The position numbers were made by a program, and so were the translations under genes. Of a stretch of DNA of 35,831 nucleotides, positions 24,597 through 34,508 are shown in pieces. Source of the stretch: Caloramator sp. (lineage in GTDB: Bacteria > Bacillota > Clostridia > Clostridiales > Caloramatoraceae); contig JAOAEI010000008.1 of the NCBI GenBank assembly GCA_026416875.1, positions 1 to 35,831 of the forward strand, given 5' to 3'. A model generated the notes under the pieces. The model was given only the letters and a program-made list of their open reading frames with translations. It did not search any database and was not told where the DNA came from. Within the stretch, counting starts at the first letter, position 1; each line of letters opens with the position of its first letter.

Positions 24597-27500
24597 ACTT
24601 AGTATAAGCTTTATAAATATATCCTGTCTTTCCTTTATAGTTAATCTTCAGCCAGTTTCCAACCTGTCCTATAACCTCAACCTTTGTTCCCTGCTTTAAT
24701 GATCCTATTGCCCTTGCTTCCTTCTTATAAGAACTTCTTACGTATAAGTTAGATGCAGTAACTATAACATATTTCTTTGTCTGTGGCTTAACAACTGGTT
24801 TATTGTCAACTGGCTTTTCTTTCTTATCTTCATTAGCTTCTTTAATTTCATCCTTAATTGGATCTTCTCCTGCAACTAAATATCCAATCTGCTTTGGTGC
24901 TATTACTTTTACAGCCTTCAATTCTTCAATTAGGGCATCTCTTATTGGAATTCCTGTATCAACAGCATTTCTTGCACCTTTAAAATCGTAATTATCTCCG
25001 CCTGTAAACATAAAGTCGTTTGTAACTACGGTATAATATTTATCCATTTCTACCTTTGTCCCATCATCAAGCCTCATTGAGGTTATCCTCTCGCCCTGTT
25101 TTGCATTTGGATCATAATATACTTTAACTCCTGCAAGTTGAACCCAGCCAACAGTTTGGTTCATTATACCATTTTCTATTGCCTTTTTAAGGTCAGCACC
25201 TGAAAGTTCCATCTTTACAAGGGTATTATCAAAGGGCATTACTTCATACATCTTACCAACAGTTATATCTCCCTTTGGAATTGATGTTCTTAATCCTCCA
25301 CCATTTGTAATACCAATTTGAACCCCTGCCTTCTTTCTCATTACATCGCTTACCCATTCTCCAAGTAGCGATAATCCTTGATATCTATCATGTATCAAAT
25401 CTACTTCAGTCTTTCCAATTACTTCGTTTAAAATTGGTGCAAGCTCCTTATCATACTTATCATAAATTGCCTTAACATCAGCATCATCAGCTGCTGTTGT
25501 GCTTACTGAAACTACAGATGGTTCAATTCCAATTAAATATCCATAGTAATTGTATTTTAATGTGAGTTTTCCTAATGTTCTTCCGTTATAGTATGCCTGA
25601 ACGATTGGTTTACCATTTACATATCCTGAAACTGTATTGTGGCTGTGGGCTGTTATTATACCATCAATATAATTAACCTTTGCAAGGTCAGCACCTTCAC
25701 CGGTTATAGCTTTAGTTGCAGAATCCTGTGCTGTTCCAAGATGAGTTAATGCAATTAAAATATCTGCCTTTCCTTCTGGAACATAACCGTTCTTAAGTAG
25801 ATATCCCCACTCTTCAGCCGTCTTTACTGGATCTGCGAATATTAGGGCCTTAACGTTTTCAGGTTTTGTCTTAAATGCAGTCTCTGGTGTTGCAAGCCCA
25901 AGGAAAGCTATCTTTACGCCATTTACTGTGATAAATTTATATGGTTTTGTCCATGAAACTGGTTTTCCAGTATTCTTATCAATAATATTTGCTGCTAAGA
26001 AGTCAAATCCACCTTCTTCTGCCCACTTTGGAATTAAATCCAATCCCCAATCAAATTCATGGTTACCAACAGCAGATGCTACTATTCCTAAATTCTTTAG
26101 CATCTCTGAAACTGGTTTTCCTTTTAAAAGGTTTGACATCGCTGAACCTTGATATATATCTCCTGCTGCAACAACTATAGTATTTGGATTATTTTTCTTG
26201 ATATCCTTGATTGCTGTTGCAAGTTTCGCAGCACCAGGGTTCTTTCCTTCTGTCTTTAATGCACCATGGAAGTCATTGAAGGATACTATTTCAATTGTTC
26301 TTGAAAGGTCTGGAACCATGTCCCAAGTAACAGATTTTACGTTTGGTGTTCTTCCATCTGCAGAAGTTGGAAGACTCATCTTACCGCTATTTACAAGTTC
26401 AACAACTTTATCGTGTTTTTCCTTATCCCAGCTATAGCCTATTATTTTCCAGTTATTGCTGCATTCTGGATAGATTGCTCCACCCTTCACTTCCTTTATG
26501 TATTTTGCAATCATTTCTCTAATCTGTGGAGTATCCTTCATATCAACTTCTGAATTAAATACAACCTCAACATTTTCACCCTTAAATAGACCTGTATCCT
26601 TATTTAAAAGATGAGTATTTGCTCTATAGTTATTTACAGCAAGCCTAATAATGTCATCATCCTTAACTGGAGTATCGTTCATGTATCTTAAATTCTTTAT
26701 TCTGTTCCCTGGTTCTGCTGAAATATCTATTTCATATTTTACTCCGTAGAACATATCATAGTTGTATATTCTAATGTTAGGATTAAATGAAATCGTAAGG
26801 TCACCTGGTTTAAAGGTATTGTAATAGCTTGCTGACCATTCCATATATTTTTTAAGCTGTTTTCCAGTTATCTTTAAAACATATAGGCTGTTGTCGTATT
26901 GATAAATTAATGATGTATCGGACTTTTTGATCGGCCCAGCCTTAATATTGGATTTAGAATTAAACAAAGCTGCAGCTGAAACATCGGCTTTTCCGTAATA
27001 CATCTGAACTTTATTAATGAGCTCTATCATTGCTGTTGGTTGAAGCTGTGCCTGTGGAATTCCCTTAATTTCATCGGCTGGTGCTAAATCTCCGCCAACA
27101 AGCTGACCAATAATAGTATTTGCATCAGCAAGGGCAATTTCATGATATGGCTTTAACTTTTCATAAAGCTCCTTATCTTCATCATAAACTACTGTTGGTG
27201 CTGATGAAGAGCCTGTATAAATATCTATTAATTCTGAATTTACGTCTGTATTTCTATCAGCAATTGTGTATTTTCCATTTGCATTCTTTGTAAGCTTAAT
27301 TGTTATTCTCGCAAGCTGCGAGCCATTATTTGCAGGTTCAGTAATTACAACGCCATTTACAACGTTTTTAGCAACCTTCATGTGGGCATGACCTGCAACT
27401 ATTGCAGCAAGCTCCGGAACTGCCTTTGCAAGCTCATCTGCACCGTCGTTGCCATACTCTGGTGTTGGTCCCATATGTTCAACTGCAATAATAACATCAA

Positions 27501-28134
27501 CCTGGTCTTTAATTTTATTTACAACTTTTCTAGTCTCTTCGATCGGATTTGTAACGGTATAGCCTTTTAGATTTTCCGCATCCCATTTTGTAATATGCGG
27601 AGTAACCATACCAACTATACCAACTTTTACTCCACCCTTTTCGATTATAGCATAGGGTGCTCCTAATGTTGTTCCATCCTGTTTATATACGTTTCCACAA
27701 AGCACCTTTCCTTTAAATTGAGATGCTATCTTTTCAAGGGTTGGAACTCCATAGTTGAATTCATGATTTCCAAATGTCCAAGTATCATATCCCATTTCAT
27801 TCATTGCAACGATCATTGGGTGCTTTTCAGAATTGTTAAATAGCTGATTTGAATTGCCTTGAATCGTATCACCGTTATCTACAAGAATAGTATTTGGATT
27901 TTGTGCTCTAAATTTTTTAACTGCAGAATAAATTTGAGCAAGACTCCCTGTTTTAGTTGCAGTGTTAGTTGCATAATCGTAGGATACAAATCTTCCGTGC
28001 AGGTCGCTTGTTGCAAGGATTTGAAGTTCAACCGTCTCAGAATTTGCCCTAACTTTAACAGGGCCAAGGATTGTAAATAACATTAAAAGGGTCAAAATCC
28101 AAGATGTCCATACTTTTAAACGCCTTTTCATCAT
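24595..28134 (-). CDS. Secreted double 5'-nucleotidase/cyclic phosphodiesterase with SH3b tail
   Basis: This large (1179-residue) exported enzyme has two complete metallophosphatase plus 5'-nucleotidase C-terminal modules, like YfkN of Bacillus. A signal peptide covers about 1-31 (VRANS). Module one has LATSDLHG, DNGDTIQGN, GNHEFNYG and GHAHMK. Module two (from about 612) has VSFNDFHG, AAGDIYQGS, GNHEFDWG and AHSHN, then NGGGLRTSIPKGDIT and FTGGDNYDF. A Lys-rich linker (about 1080-1115) leads to an SH3b domain (NLYVRSSYKK to GYIYKAYTK) that should hold it to the cell wall. It should release nucleosides and phosphate from external nucleotides. The first module's C-terminal part is more diverged. 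Confidence 0.92.
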   Translation of the reverse strand: MMKRRLKVWTSWILTLLMLFTILGPVKVRANSETVELQILATSDLHGRFVSYDYATNTATKTGSLAQIYSAVKKFRAQNPNTILVDNGDTIQGNSNQLFNNSEKHPMIVAMNEMGYDTWTFGNHEFNYGVPTLEKIASQFKGKVLCGNVYKQDGTTLGAPYAIIEKGGVKVGIVGMVTPHITKWDAENLKGYTVTNPIEETRKVVNKIKDQVDVIIAVEHMGPTPEYGNDGADELAKAVPELAAIVAGHAHMKVAKNVVNGVVITEPANNGSQLARITIKLTKNANGKYTIADRNTDVNSELIDIYTGSSSAPTVVYDEDKELYEKLKPYHEIALADANTIIGQLVGGDLAPADEIKGIPQAQLQPTAMIELINKVQMYYGKADVSAAALFNSKSNIKAGPIKKSDTSLIYQYDNSLYVLKITGKQLKKYMEWSASYYNTFKPGDLTISFNPNIRIYNYDMFYGVKYEIDISAEPGNRIKNLRYMNDTPVKDDDIIRLAVNNYRANTHLLNKDTGLFKGENVEVVFNSEVDMKDTPQIREMIAKYIKEVKGGAIYPECSNNWKIIGYSWDKEKHDKVVELVNSGKMSLPTSADGRTPNVKSVTWDMVPDLSRTIEIVSFNDFHGALKTEGKNPGAAKLATAIKDIKKNNPNTIVVAAGDIYQGSAMSNLLKGKPVSEMLKNLGIVASAVGNHEFDWGLDLIPKWAEEGGFDFLAANIIDKNTGKPVSWTKPYKFITVNGVKIAFLGLATPETAFKTKPENVKALIFADPVKTAEEWGYLLKNGYVPEGKADILIALTHLGTAQDSATKAITGEGADLAKVNYIDGIITAHSHNTVSGYVNGKPIVQAYYNGRTLGKLTLKYNYYGYLIGIEPSVVSVSTTAADDADVKAIYDKYDKELAPILNEVIGKTEVDLIHDRYQGLSLLGEWVSDVMRKKAGVQIGITNGGGLRTSIPKGDITVGKMYEVMPFDNTLVKMELSGADLKKAIENGIMNQTVGWVQLAGVKVYYDPNAKQGERITSMRLDDGTKVEMDKYYTVVTNDFMFTGGDNYDFKGARNAVDTGIPIRDALIEELKAVKVIAPKQIGYLVAGEDPIKDEIKEANEDKKEKPVDNKPVVKPQTKKYVIVTASNLYVRSSYKKEARAIGSLKQGTKVEVIGQVGNWLKINYKGKTGYIYKAYTK

Positions 28135-28167
28135 ATCCCCCCTAGAGTATTTTTTCGACGTATTATC

Positions 28168-28196
28168 ATTATAATACTTTCTTAAAAGATTGTAAA
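28168..28196 (-). promoter_or_regulatory. Nucleotidase gene promoter
   Basis: On the minus strand TTTACA (28196-28191), 17 bases, TATAAT (28173-28168). The start would be near 28161, about 27 bases before the gene. I see no clear repeat of a phosphate-response box. Confidence 0.75.
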
Positions 28197-28277
28197 TATT
28201 TCTTATATTGCTATTATTTTAAAATTTTTGACTTTTATTGTATAATTGAATTAAAACCATTATAGCGGAGGTCAAAA

Positions 28278-29216
28278 ATGGAAACAACTAAATTTGTTGA
28301 CTTTAAAGAAAAATTATTAAACAACATATCAAAAATTATCGTTGGAAAAGATAAAGAAATCGAACTTATTATAACTTCTTTTATTACATCCGGTCATATT
28401 CTATTAGAGGATGTTCCGGGAGTTGGTAAAACTACCCTTGTAAAGGCCTTTGCAAAATCTTTAGGCCTTGATTTTAAGAGGGTTCAATTTACTCCTGACC
28501 TTTTACCTTCTGATCTTACGGGAATAAACTTTTATAACCAAAAAGAAAATAAGTTTGAACTTAAAAAGGGACCTTTATTTGCCAACATTATCCTTGCCGA
28601 TGAAATAAACAGGGCAACCCCAAGGACGCAGTCTGCCCTATTGGAGGCGATGGAGGAAAAACAAATCACTCTTGATGGTGAAAGCTTAAAACTTCCTTCC
28701 CCATTTATGGTCCTTGCAACCCAAAATCCCGTAGAAAGCTACGGAACCTTTCCCCTTCCTGAGGCACAAATCGATAGATTCTTGATGAAGATAAGCCTTG
28801 GGTATCCTGAAAGGGAGGAAGAAATTAAAATTATAGATAAATTTGTTCAAGGAGATTTTGAAAAGGAACTTGATGCTGTAGTTAGTATAGATGAAATTAA
28901 ATATGTTAAAGAAAACTACATAAAAGTTAAAGCACATCAAGATGTTTTAAACTATATGTTAGACATAATAAAAGCAACAAGAAACGATAGCAGAATTGAA
29001 CTTGGCGTAAGCCCCCGTGGAACCCTTGCACTTTTTAAAGCTTGCCAAGCCTTTGCTGCATTAAAGGGAAGGGACTTTATAATTCCAGAGGATGTAAAAT
29101 ATCTTGCACCTTATATATTAAGCCATAGAATAATAGCAAAACAAAGCTCTAAGGAAAGCTTCTATATTATAAACAGCATCCTTGAAAACATTCCCGTTCC
29201 TCTAGAAAATTTTTAG
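28278..29216 (+). CDS. MoxR family AAA+ ATPase
   Basis: MoxR ATPases act as chaperones that mature protein complexes, often with a DUF58 partner. The 312 residues show Walker A GVGKTTL near 54, the ILADEINRATPRTQSALLEAMEE Walker B region, the sensor ATQNPVESYGTFPLPEAQIDRF and the C-terminal lid VSPRGTLALFKACQAFAALKGRDFI. Length is normal. A GCGGAGG ribosome site precedes the ATG. It leads a three-gene rightward operon: seven bases separate it from the DUF58 gene. No VWA-domain or transglutaminase gene follows, so this is a short version of the usual cluster. Confidence 0.95.
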   Translation: METTKFVDFKEKLLNNISKIIVGKDKEIELIITSFITSGHILLEDVPGVGKTTLVKAFAKSLGLDFKRVQFTPDLLPSDLTGINFYNQKENKFELKKGPLFANIILADEINRATPRTQSALLEAMEEKQITLDGESLKLPSPFMVLATQNPVESYGTFPLPEAQIDRFLMKISLGYPEREEEIKIIDKFVQGDFEKELDAVVSIDEIKYVKENYIKVKAHQDVLNYMLDIIKATRNDSRIELGVSPRGTLALFKACQAFAALKGRDFIIPEDVKYLAPYILSHRIIAKQSSKESFYIINSILENIPVPLENF

Positions 29217-29223
29217 GGGTGAA

Positions 29224-30306
29224 ATGATGTTTATATGGTTATTTGTTTTTATACTTTTAGCGATTTACATTAATCTTTTATCAAAGAAAAACGCCTTTAA
29301 AAACCTATTTTATTCAGTAAAGTTTTCCAAAGAAATTGCAGAAATCGATGAAGAATTTGAAATTACTTCAATAATAGAAAACAAAAAGATGTTTCCTATT
29401 ACATATTTAAATATAAGCCAGGAATATCCGGAGGAATTTAAGTTTGGAGAAGGAAATAATTTTAAAGGCATTTATAAAAGCAAAATGTCTGTCCTACCCT
29501 TTCAAAGAGTAAAAAGGTCCTTTAAAGTTTCATGTTTAAAACGAGGGCGATACATATTAAAAAACGCAGAACTAACCTGCGGCGACCTTTTAGGATTTGA
29601 AACAATGACTCAATTTTATGAAACCTTTGCAGAAATAGTAGTCATCCCTAAACCTTATCTTATAAAAAAACTAACGCCCTATGGCTCATACACTGGGGAT
29701 ATATCGGTAAAAAGATGGATTATTGAGGACCCTTTGGTTAACATTGGTATAAAAGAATATACAGGAAGGGAGCCTTTAAAGCAAATCCACTGGCCTTCAA
29801 CTTTAAGACAACAAAAAATAATGGTTAAGGAATACGATTATACCACAGACAACAACCTTTTGATTGCCTTGAATATCGAAACCTGCAAGCCCTTTTGGCA
29901 AAGAATCGACGGAGAAGCAATTGAAAAATGCATATCCATTGCAAGAAGCTTAGTGGACGAATTTGAAACGCTAAAGATACCCTATGGTTTGACTTCAAAT
30001 GCCCAAAATTTTTTAAATAGCACACTACATAATACAGGGCTTGGCCTTAGCCATAGGTTAAAGATTTTAGAAGCTCTTGGCAGAATAGATTACAGCATAT
30101 TTTGCCCCTTTGAGGATATTATTGAAAGCAAAAATTCCATCAAAAATACAACCATAGTAGTAATAACTCCTCTAATTTTAGATGAATATGTAAACCCAAT
30201 TAATAATCTTATAAAATTTTATCAAAAGGTAGTTTTAATAACTTTAAGTCATCAAAATACAGAAAAAATAACAAAGCAAATTGAAACATATTTCGAAGGT
30301 GAGTAA
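29224..30306 (+). CDS. DUF58 membrane-anchored protein
   Basis: The usual partner of MoxR. One N-terminal hydrophobic segment (FIWLFVFILLAIYINLL) may anchor the 360-residue protein. A beta-rich region follows (CLKRGRYILKNAELTCGDLLGF is the family motif before the DUF58 core). The core reads YTGREPLKQIHWPSTLRQQKIMVKEYD at about 178-204. The C-terminal part folds like a VWA domain without an intact metal site. The molecular role is unknown. It is coupled to its neighbours: GGGGTGAAATG at the start, and a one-base gap to the next gene. Confidence 0.92.
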   Translation: MMFIWLFVFILLAIYINLLSKKNAFKNLFYSVKFSKEIAEIDEEFEITSIIENKKMFPITYLNISQEYPEEFKFGEGNNFKGIYKSKMSVLPFQRVKRSFKVSCLKRGRYILKNAELTCGDLLGFETMTQFYETFAEIVVIPKPYLIKKLTPYGSYTGDISVKRWIIEDPLVNIGIKEYTGREPLKQIHWPSTLRQQKIMVKEYDYTTDNNLLIALNIETCKPFWQRIDGEAIEKCISIARSLVDEFETLKIPYGLTSNAQNFLNSTLHNTGLGLSHRLKILEALGRIDYSIFCPFEDIIESKNSIKNTTIVVITPLILDEYVNPINNLIKFYQKVVLITLSHQNTEKITKQIETYFEGE

Positions 30307-30307
30307 A

Positions 30308-31378
30308 ATGAAAATTTTTTATTTGATTAACAGGCTATCTATTTTTTATATTCTGCTTTACTCCTTTTCATATATATTTTACGGCTTGATCTCCAACATA
30401 AATCCTTTTATAAAATACACAATTTTAATCATTTTATCAGCAATTGTTTTAGTTTCTTCTTTTAAAGAGGAATTATCATATTATCATTTTCATGATAAAT
30501 TTCAAAGAGAAATAAAAATAATTCTTGGGCTCTTTGGCTTTTTTCTTATATTTTTTCAACTTGACTTTTTAAATAAAATATCCGAATCTGCATTCATTTA
30601 TTTTGTTTCTTCAATAATAATATTAAGAAGCCTAAGAATTGAAGAAACCCAATCTGACAATGCAGAAAGGTTAAATAAAAAAATTAATTATATTATACTC
30701 TTATCCTCAATAATAATTAGTATAGAAAAATTAAGAATAGCTTTATTGAGTTTTTTAGTCTCCATTTACAATAAAACAATTGAAATATTCTTTTATCTTT
30801 TCTCATGGTTTTTCATCCTTTTAGCAAAGCTTTTAGAAAAATTATTTAAAGGCTTAAGGATAAAAATAAGCTCTAACGGACAAGAAGGAGTTTTACAAAT
30901 AAAAGATGTGAAAAGAATTATAGAAAACAAGCAAAACAAAAGCCTTTTTGTTTTTTATAAATCGATGTCTGTTATCTTTCAAATATTAATCCTTTTGCTT
31001 TTTATATACTTAATTTATAAAATCTTTTTAAGGTATTACACATCATCAAAAGAATATGCAAAATTCAAGGAAGAAAGGGAATTTATAAAGGACAACTTAT
31101 CGATAAACAAGATGTTTAAAAGAATAACAAAGCCCTATAATAAGATTAGATTATATTATCAAAAATATTTGATCTATATAAATAAATTTAAACAGCTAAA
31201 ACCCTCAGACACATCCTTTTCAATAAAACAAATGGCTGACTCTTTGATATCTCCTGACATAAATGAATTTATAAGAAATGTTTATATAAAAGAAAGATAT
31301 GGCGAAGAGATTACAAACCCTGAAGATAAGGACAAATTCATTAAAACCGTTAAAAATATAAAAAAGCACGTTATATAG
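30308..31378 (+). CDS. Multi-pass membrane protein of the MoxR-DUF58 operon (DUF4129-like tail)
   Basis: I start it at the ATG at 30308, one base after the DUF58 stop with GAAGGTGAG before it; an upstream ATG at 30281 would overlap DUF58 by 26 bases. The 356-residue product has about four hydrophobic segments in the first half, a long amphipathic stretch (FFILLAKLLEKLFKGL), another segment (IFQILILLLFIYLIYKIFL), and a basic cytosolic tail. The tail ends SFSIKQMADSLISPDINEFIRNVYIKERYGEE, which resembles the DUF4129 tail of transglutaminase-type proteins found at this spot in other MoxR clusters. No transglutaminase Cys-His-Asp is visible. Confidence 0.75.
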   Translation: MKIFYLINRLSIFYILLYSFSYIFYGLISNINPFIKYTILIILSAIVLVSSFKEELSYYHFHDKFQREIKIILGLFGFFLIFFQLDFLNKISESAFIYFVSSIIILRSLRIEETQSDNAERLNKKINYIILLSSIIISIEKLRIALLSFLVSIYNKTIEIFFYLFSWFFILLAKLLEKLFKGLRIKISSNGQEGVLQIKDVKRIIENKQNKSLFVFYKSMSVIFQILILLLFIYLIYKIFLRYYTSSKEYAKFKEEREFIKDNLSINKMFKRITKPYNKIRLYYQKYLIYINKFKQLKPSDTSFSIKQMADSLISPDINEFIRNVYIKERYGEEITNPEDKDKFIKTVKNIKKHVI

Positions 31379-31391
31379 TCACGTGCTTTTT
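31361..31391. terminator. Shared terminator with both stop codons in its loop
   Basis: AAAAAGCACGT (31361-31371) and ACGTGCTTTTT (31381-31391) make a perfect 11-base stem. The nine-base loop holds the TAG of the rightward gene, abutted by the leftward TGA of the LacI gene at 31381-31379. Confidence 0.88.
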
Positions 31392-32389
31392 CTTATTATC
31401 AACTTAGTTTCAATAACCTCAGTTTTACTTATGAGCTTTTTATCTTCTATAAGCTCTAAAATCTTTTCTGCCGCCCTCTCGCCAAGCAGTCTCATATTTT
31501 GATCAACAGTTGTAAGCTTTGGATTTGTCATCTGCGAAAGTATTATATTGTCAAAACCTATTATTGCAATATCATCTGGAACCTTAATGTTTAGCTCATA
31601 ACATCCATTCAAAGCGCCAACCGCCATAAGATCATTGCAGGCAAAAAAGGCAGTTATATCCTTGCCTAAATCAAATTTATTAGACATCTCTACTATTAGC
31701 TTCATAGTATTCTCAACAACATCGATATTGTTTCCATCTTGAACGGTAAAAATAACTGGTTCTTTTCCTATGTTTTTCATATATTCCTTATATAAATTTT
31801 CCTTTATATCGTAGGAGTAGCTACTTTCTCCCCTTATAAAGGCAATATTTTTATGCCCTAAAGCAATTAAATGCTCAAGGGCCTCCTTAGTTCCCTTTTC
31901 TTCATCTGAAAGGACAAAATTAGTTTTAACCCTTTCATGATAGCCGTTGATACAAACTACAGGAATCTTTTGGGAAACTTCCTCGATAAATCCGTTTTTC
32001 ATGTTTTCAGTTTGAGGGTCAATAAGTATTATACCATCCACATACCTTTCTAAAAATTTATTTATCCTTCTTTTTTCCGAATCTGCTCTTCCCCTTGAAT
32101 CGCTAATATATACATCATAATCCCTGATTCTCATGACCCTTTCGATTCCGTGGACAACTTCAGTAAAGAACATATTAGTAATTCCAGGGACTACAACTCC
32201 AATGCTGTTTGTTTTTTTGTTTATAAGGCTTCTTGCAAGGGGATTAGGTTGAAAATTAAGCTTTTTAATTGCAGCCTCAACCCTCTCCCTTGTTTCCTTC
32301 TTTACAGGATAATTCCCATTTATAACCCTCGAAACTGTTGTTATAGAAACACCAGCTTCCCTTGCAACATCCTCAATGGTATGTTTCAT
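31379..32389 (-). CDS. LacI family transcriptional regulator
   Basis: A 336-residue sugar-responsive repressor. The N-terminal helix-turn-helix reads IEDVAREAGVSITTVSRVINGN, followed by the hinge helix NPLARSL; the periplasmic-binding-like core starts at IGVVVPGITNMFF. It is the last gene of the GH42-GH36-regulator operon (34 bases after GH36). The natural target is therefore a galactoside operon promoter outside the window, but it is also the only LacI gene near the two identical operators of the amylase and malE genes. Which it binds cannot be decided here. Full length and apparently intact. Confidence 0.95.
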   Translation of the reverse strand: MKHTIEDVAREAGVSITTVSRVINGNYPVKKETRERVEAAIKKLNFQPNPLARSLINKKTNSIGVVVPGITNMFFTEVVHGIERVMRIRDYDVYISDSRGRADSEKRRINKFLERYVDGIILIDPQTENMKNGFIEEVSQKIPVVCINGYHERVKTNFVLSDEEKGTKEALEHLIALGHKNIAFIRGESSYSYDIKENLYKEYMKNIGKEPVIFTVQDGNNIDVVENTMKLIVEMSNKFDLGKDITAFFACNDLMAVGALNGCYELNIKVPDDIAIIGFDNIILSQMTNPKLTTVDQNMRLLGERAAEKILELIEDKKLISKTEVIETKLIIRKST

Positions 32390-32423
32390 ACTTGTCCCTC
32401 CAAGGCATCGATTAACAATATCA

Positions 32424-34508
32424 TTAAACTTCTTTAATAATTATCAACTGACTTGAAAAGTCACCATCTAAAATAATATCTATCCCTAAATTTTTCAAAT
32501 ATGCTCCGCCTTTTCTTATAATTTTATCATCATACTTGACTTCATATATTTTATTGTCCTTTAAACCCTTTAACTTTACTTTATAAGACTTCCTTCCAAA
32601 CCTTTGATGTGCCTTAAAGGCAAATAACACCGATTCACCTTTATAAACATACTGAAGGGCATGGATTTCATCTTTAGTAATAGATTTGATTCTAAAAAGT
32701 TCTCCATGCTGAACTATATGTCTTATTTCTTTATACTGCTTTATCTTTTTCTTTGCAAGGTCAAATTCTTCCTTAGACCATTTATTTAAATTTCCTCCTA
32801 TTCCTAGTGCCCCCATCATAGCAACGTGAAATCTAAATTCAATGGGAATAGTCCTTCCACTTATAAAATTCGGACAATCTGTTACCCAACATCTCATAGC
32901 CTTTGCTGGATAAATGTAACCTACCGACTCTTGAATAAGGAGCCTGTCAAGGGCATCGGTATTATCACTTGCCCAGAATTCGTCAAAATAATTTAAAATT
33001 CCAAAATCAACTCTTCCTCCTCCAGAGGCACAAGCCTCTATCTCTATCCCTTTATGCTTATTTCTCAACCTTTCGACTATCTCAAATACAGCCCTAGAAT
33101 GCAAAAACCAAATCATCTTCTGTTCTTTTATATCCAAATTAAGAGCCCCAGCTTCAGAAAATGGTCTATTCATATCCCATTTAATATATTTTATATTATA
33201 ATTTGTTAATAGTCCATCTAATACATTAAAAAGATAATCCTTAACTTCCTTTAAAGTCAAATTTAATACTAGCTGATTTCTTGCAGTTGTAAGCTCTCTA
33301 TTATTAAATCTATAAACCCACTCTGGATGTTCTTTATAAAGCTTACTATTAGGATTTACCATCTCAGGCTCTATCCATAATCCAAATTCCATTCCAAGTC
33401 TATTCACTTCATCGATAAGCTCCTCAAGCCCCTTAGGAAATTTTTCTTTATTAACCTCCCAATCCCCTAAGCCAACTGCGTCGCTATTTCTTTCTCCAAA
33501 CCAGCCATCATCGACAACAAATAATTCACAGCCTATGTCCTTTGCCTTTCTTGCCAGTTCAATCTGCTCATGACATTTAACATCAAAAAGAGTTGCCTCC
33601 CAAGAATTAAACAAAACTGGTCTTAAAGAATTCTTAAGATCACCAGGTAAAATAATATCCCTTGCAAAGCTATGAAGCCTCTTGGACATATCTGAATATC
33701 CTTTATCAGTATATCCTAAATATGCTTTAGGGACAATAAGTCCCTCCGAAGGCTTTAACCTATATTCAAAATCAAAATCATTAAATCCCATCAATACCCT
33801 CGTAGAATAATAGGGAGTAGCTTCAACTAAAATCTTAAAATTTCCGCTATATTCTAAGGTTCCAAAGTAAACCTCCCCCCTATCCTCATCTGCACCGATA
33901 TCCAATATAAAATAGGGATTGTTATTATGCCCAGTATTGCCCTTTCTGCTTTCAAGGATTAATTTGCCACCTTCTAACTTTTCTTTAAACCTTCTTCCTT
34001 CACCCGCCCAGTAGCCTAAAACATTTGTTATATAATAGCCCGTCCCTTCTAAATTTAATTCACAGGAATAGGCCTTTTCAATGAATATATCTTCTTTACC
34101 TAAATTTTTAAATTCCACCCATCTTGCAAGGATATCGTATTCTTCATACATTTTATAATTCAAAAATATCTCTATAGGATAAAATTTGTCCCTAAACCTT
34201 ATCCTCAAGATATCCTCTTCGATTAGAAAACCATAATATTCCAAAACCAAATCCCTTGTTCCATCACTAAACCTTACCTTTACAGCTGGTTCTTTATACC
34301 GCAGTCCTCCCCAAGGTGTATATTCTTCCCATGCTATATCATAGGCAGAATCATTAGAAGATATATCTTCAATATCAAAATGTTGAAAGTCCCTCTCATC
34401 TACTTTATTCCCAAAATAAATATGCCTTAAAAGGCCCTTATAGGGCCCAAAGGCATATTGAATATTCTTGCCTTCCAAAACAAAAATATCATTTAATACC
34501 TTTATCAT
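32424..34508 (-). CDS. Alpha-galactosidase, GH36
   Basis: This cytoplasmic enzyme cuts alpha-1,6-galactose from melibiose and raffinose-type sugars. The 694 residues have an N-terminal beta-sandwich (to about 285), a barrel with SWEATLFDV, VVDDGWFGERN and GLWIEPEMVNPNS, the nucleophile D445 in YIKWDMNRP, and the acid/base D515 in FWASDNTDALDR. ACASGGGRVDFG (491-505) lines the site. No signal peptide. The ATG directly follows the TAG of the GH42 gene with a GGGGGGAT ribosome site inside the end of that gene, so translation is coupled. No sugar transporter for it lies in the window. Confidence 0.95.
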   Translation of the reverse strand: MIKVLNDIFVLEGKNIQYAFGPYKGLLRHIYFGNKVDERDFQHFDIEDISSNDSAYDIAWEEYTPWGGLRYKEPAVKVRFSDGTRDLVLEYYGFLIEEDILRIRFRDKFYPIEIFLNYKMYEEYDILARWVEFKNLGKEDIFIEKAYSCELNLEGTGYYITNVLGYWAGEGRRFKEKLEGGKLILESRKGNTGHNNNPYFILDIGADEDRGEVYFGTLEYSGNFKILVEATPYYSTRVLMGFNDFDFEYRLKPSEGLIVPKAYLGYTDKGYSDMSKRLHSFARDIILPGDLKNSLRPVLFNSWEATLFDVKCHEQIELARKAKDIGCELFVVDDGWFGERNSDAVGLGDWEVNKEKFPKGLEELIDEVNRLGMEFGLWIEPEMVNPNSKLYKEHPEWVYRFNNRELTTARNQLVLNLTLKEVKDYLFNVLDGLLTNYNIKYIKWDMNRPFSEAGALNLDIKEQKMIWFLHSRAVFEIVERLRNKHKGIEIEACASGGGRVDFGILNYFDEFWASDNTDALDRLLIQESVGYIYPAKAMRCWVTDCPNFISGRTIPIEFRFHVAMMGALGIGGNLNKWSKEEFDLAKKKIKQYKEIRHIVQHGELFRIKSITKDEIHALQYVYKGESVLFAFKAHQRFGRKSYKVKLKGLKDNKIYEVKYDDKIIRKGGAYLKNLGIDIILDGDFSSQLIIIKEV

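Noticed and set aside
30281-30307. Upstream ATG of the third MoxR-operon gene
   Set aside because: It lies inside DUF58 without a ribosome site; the ATG at 30308 has GAAGGTGAG.
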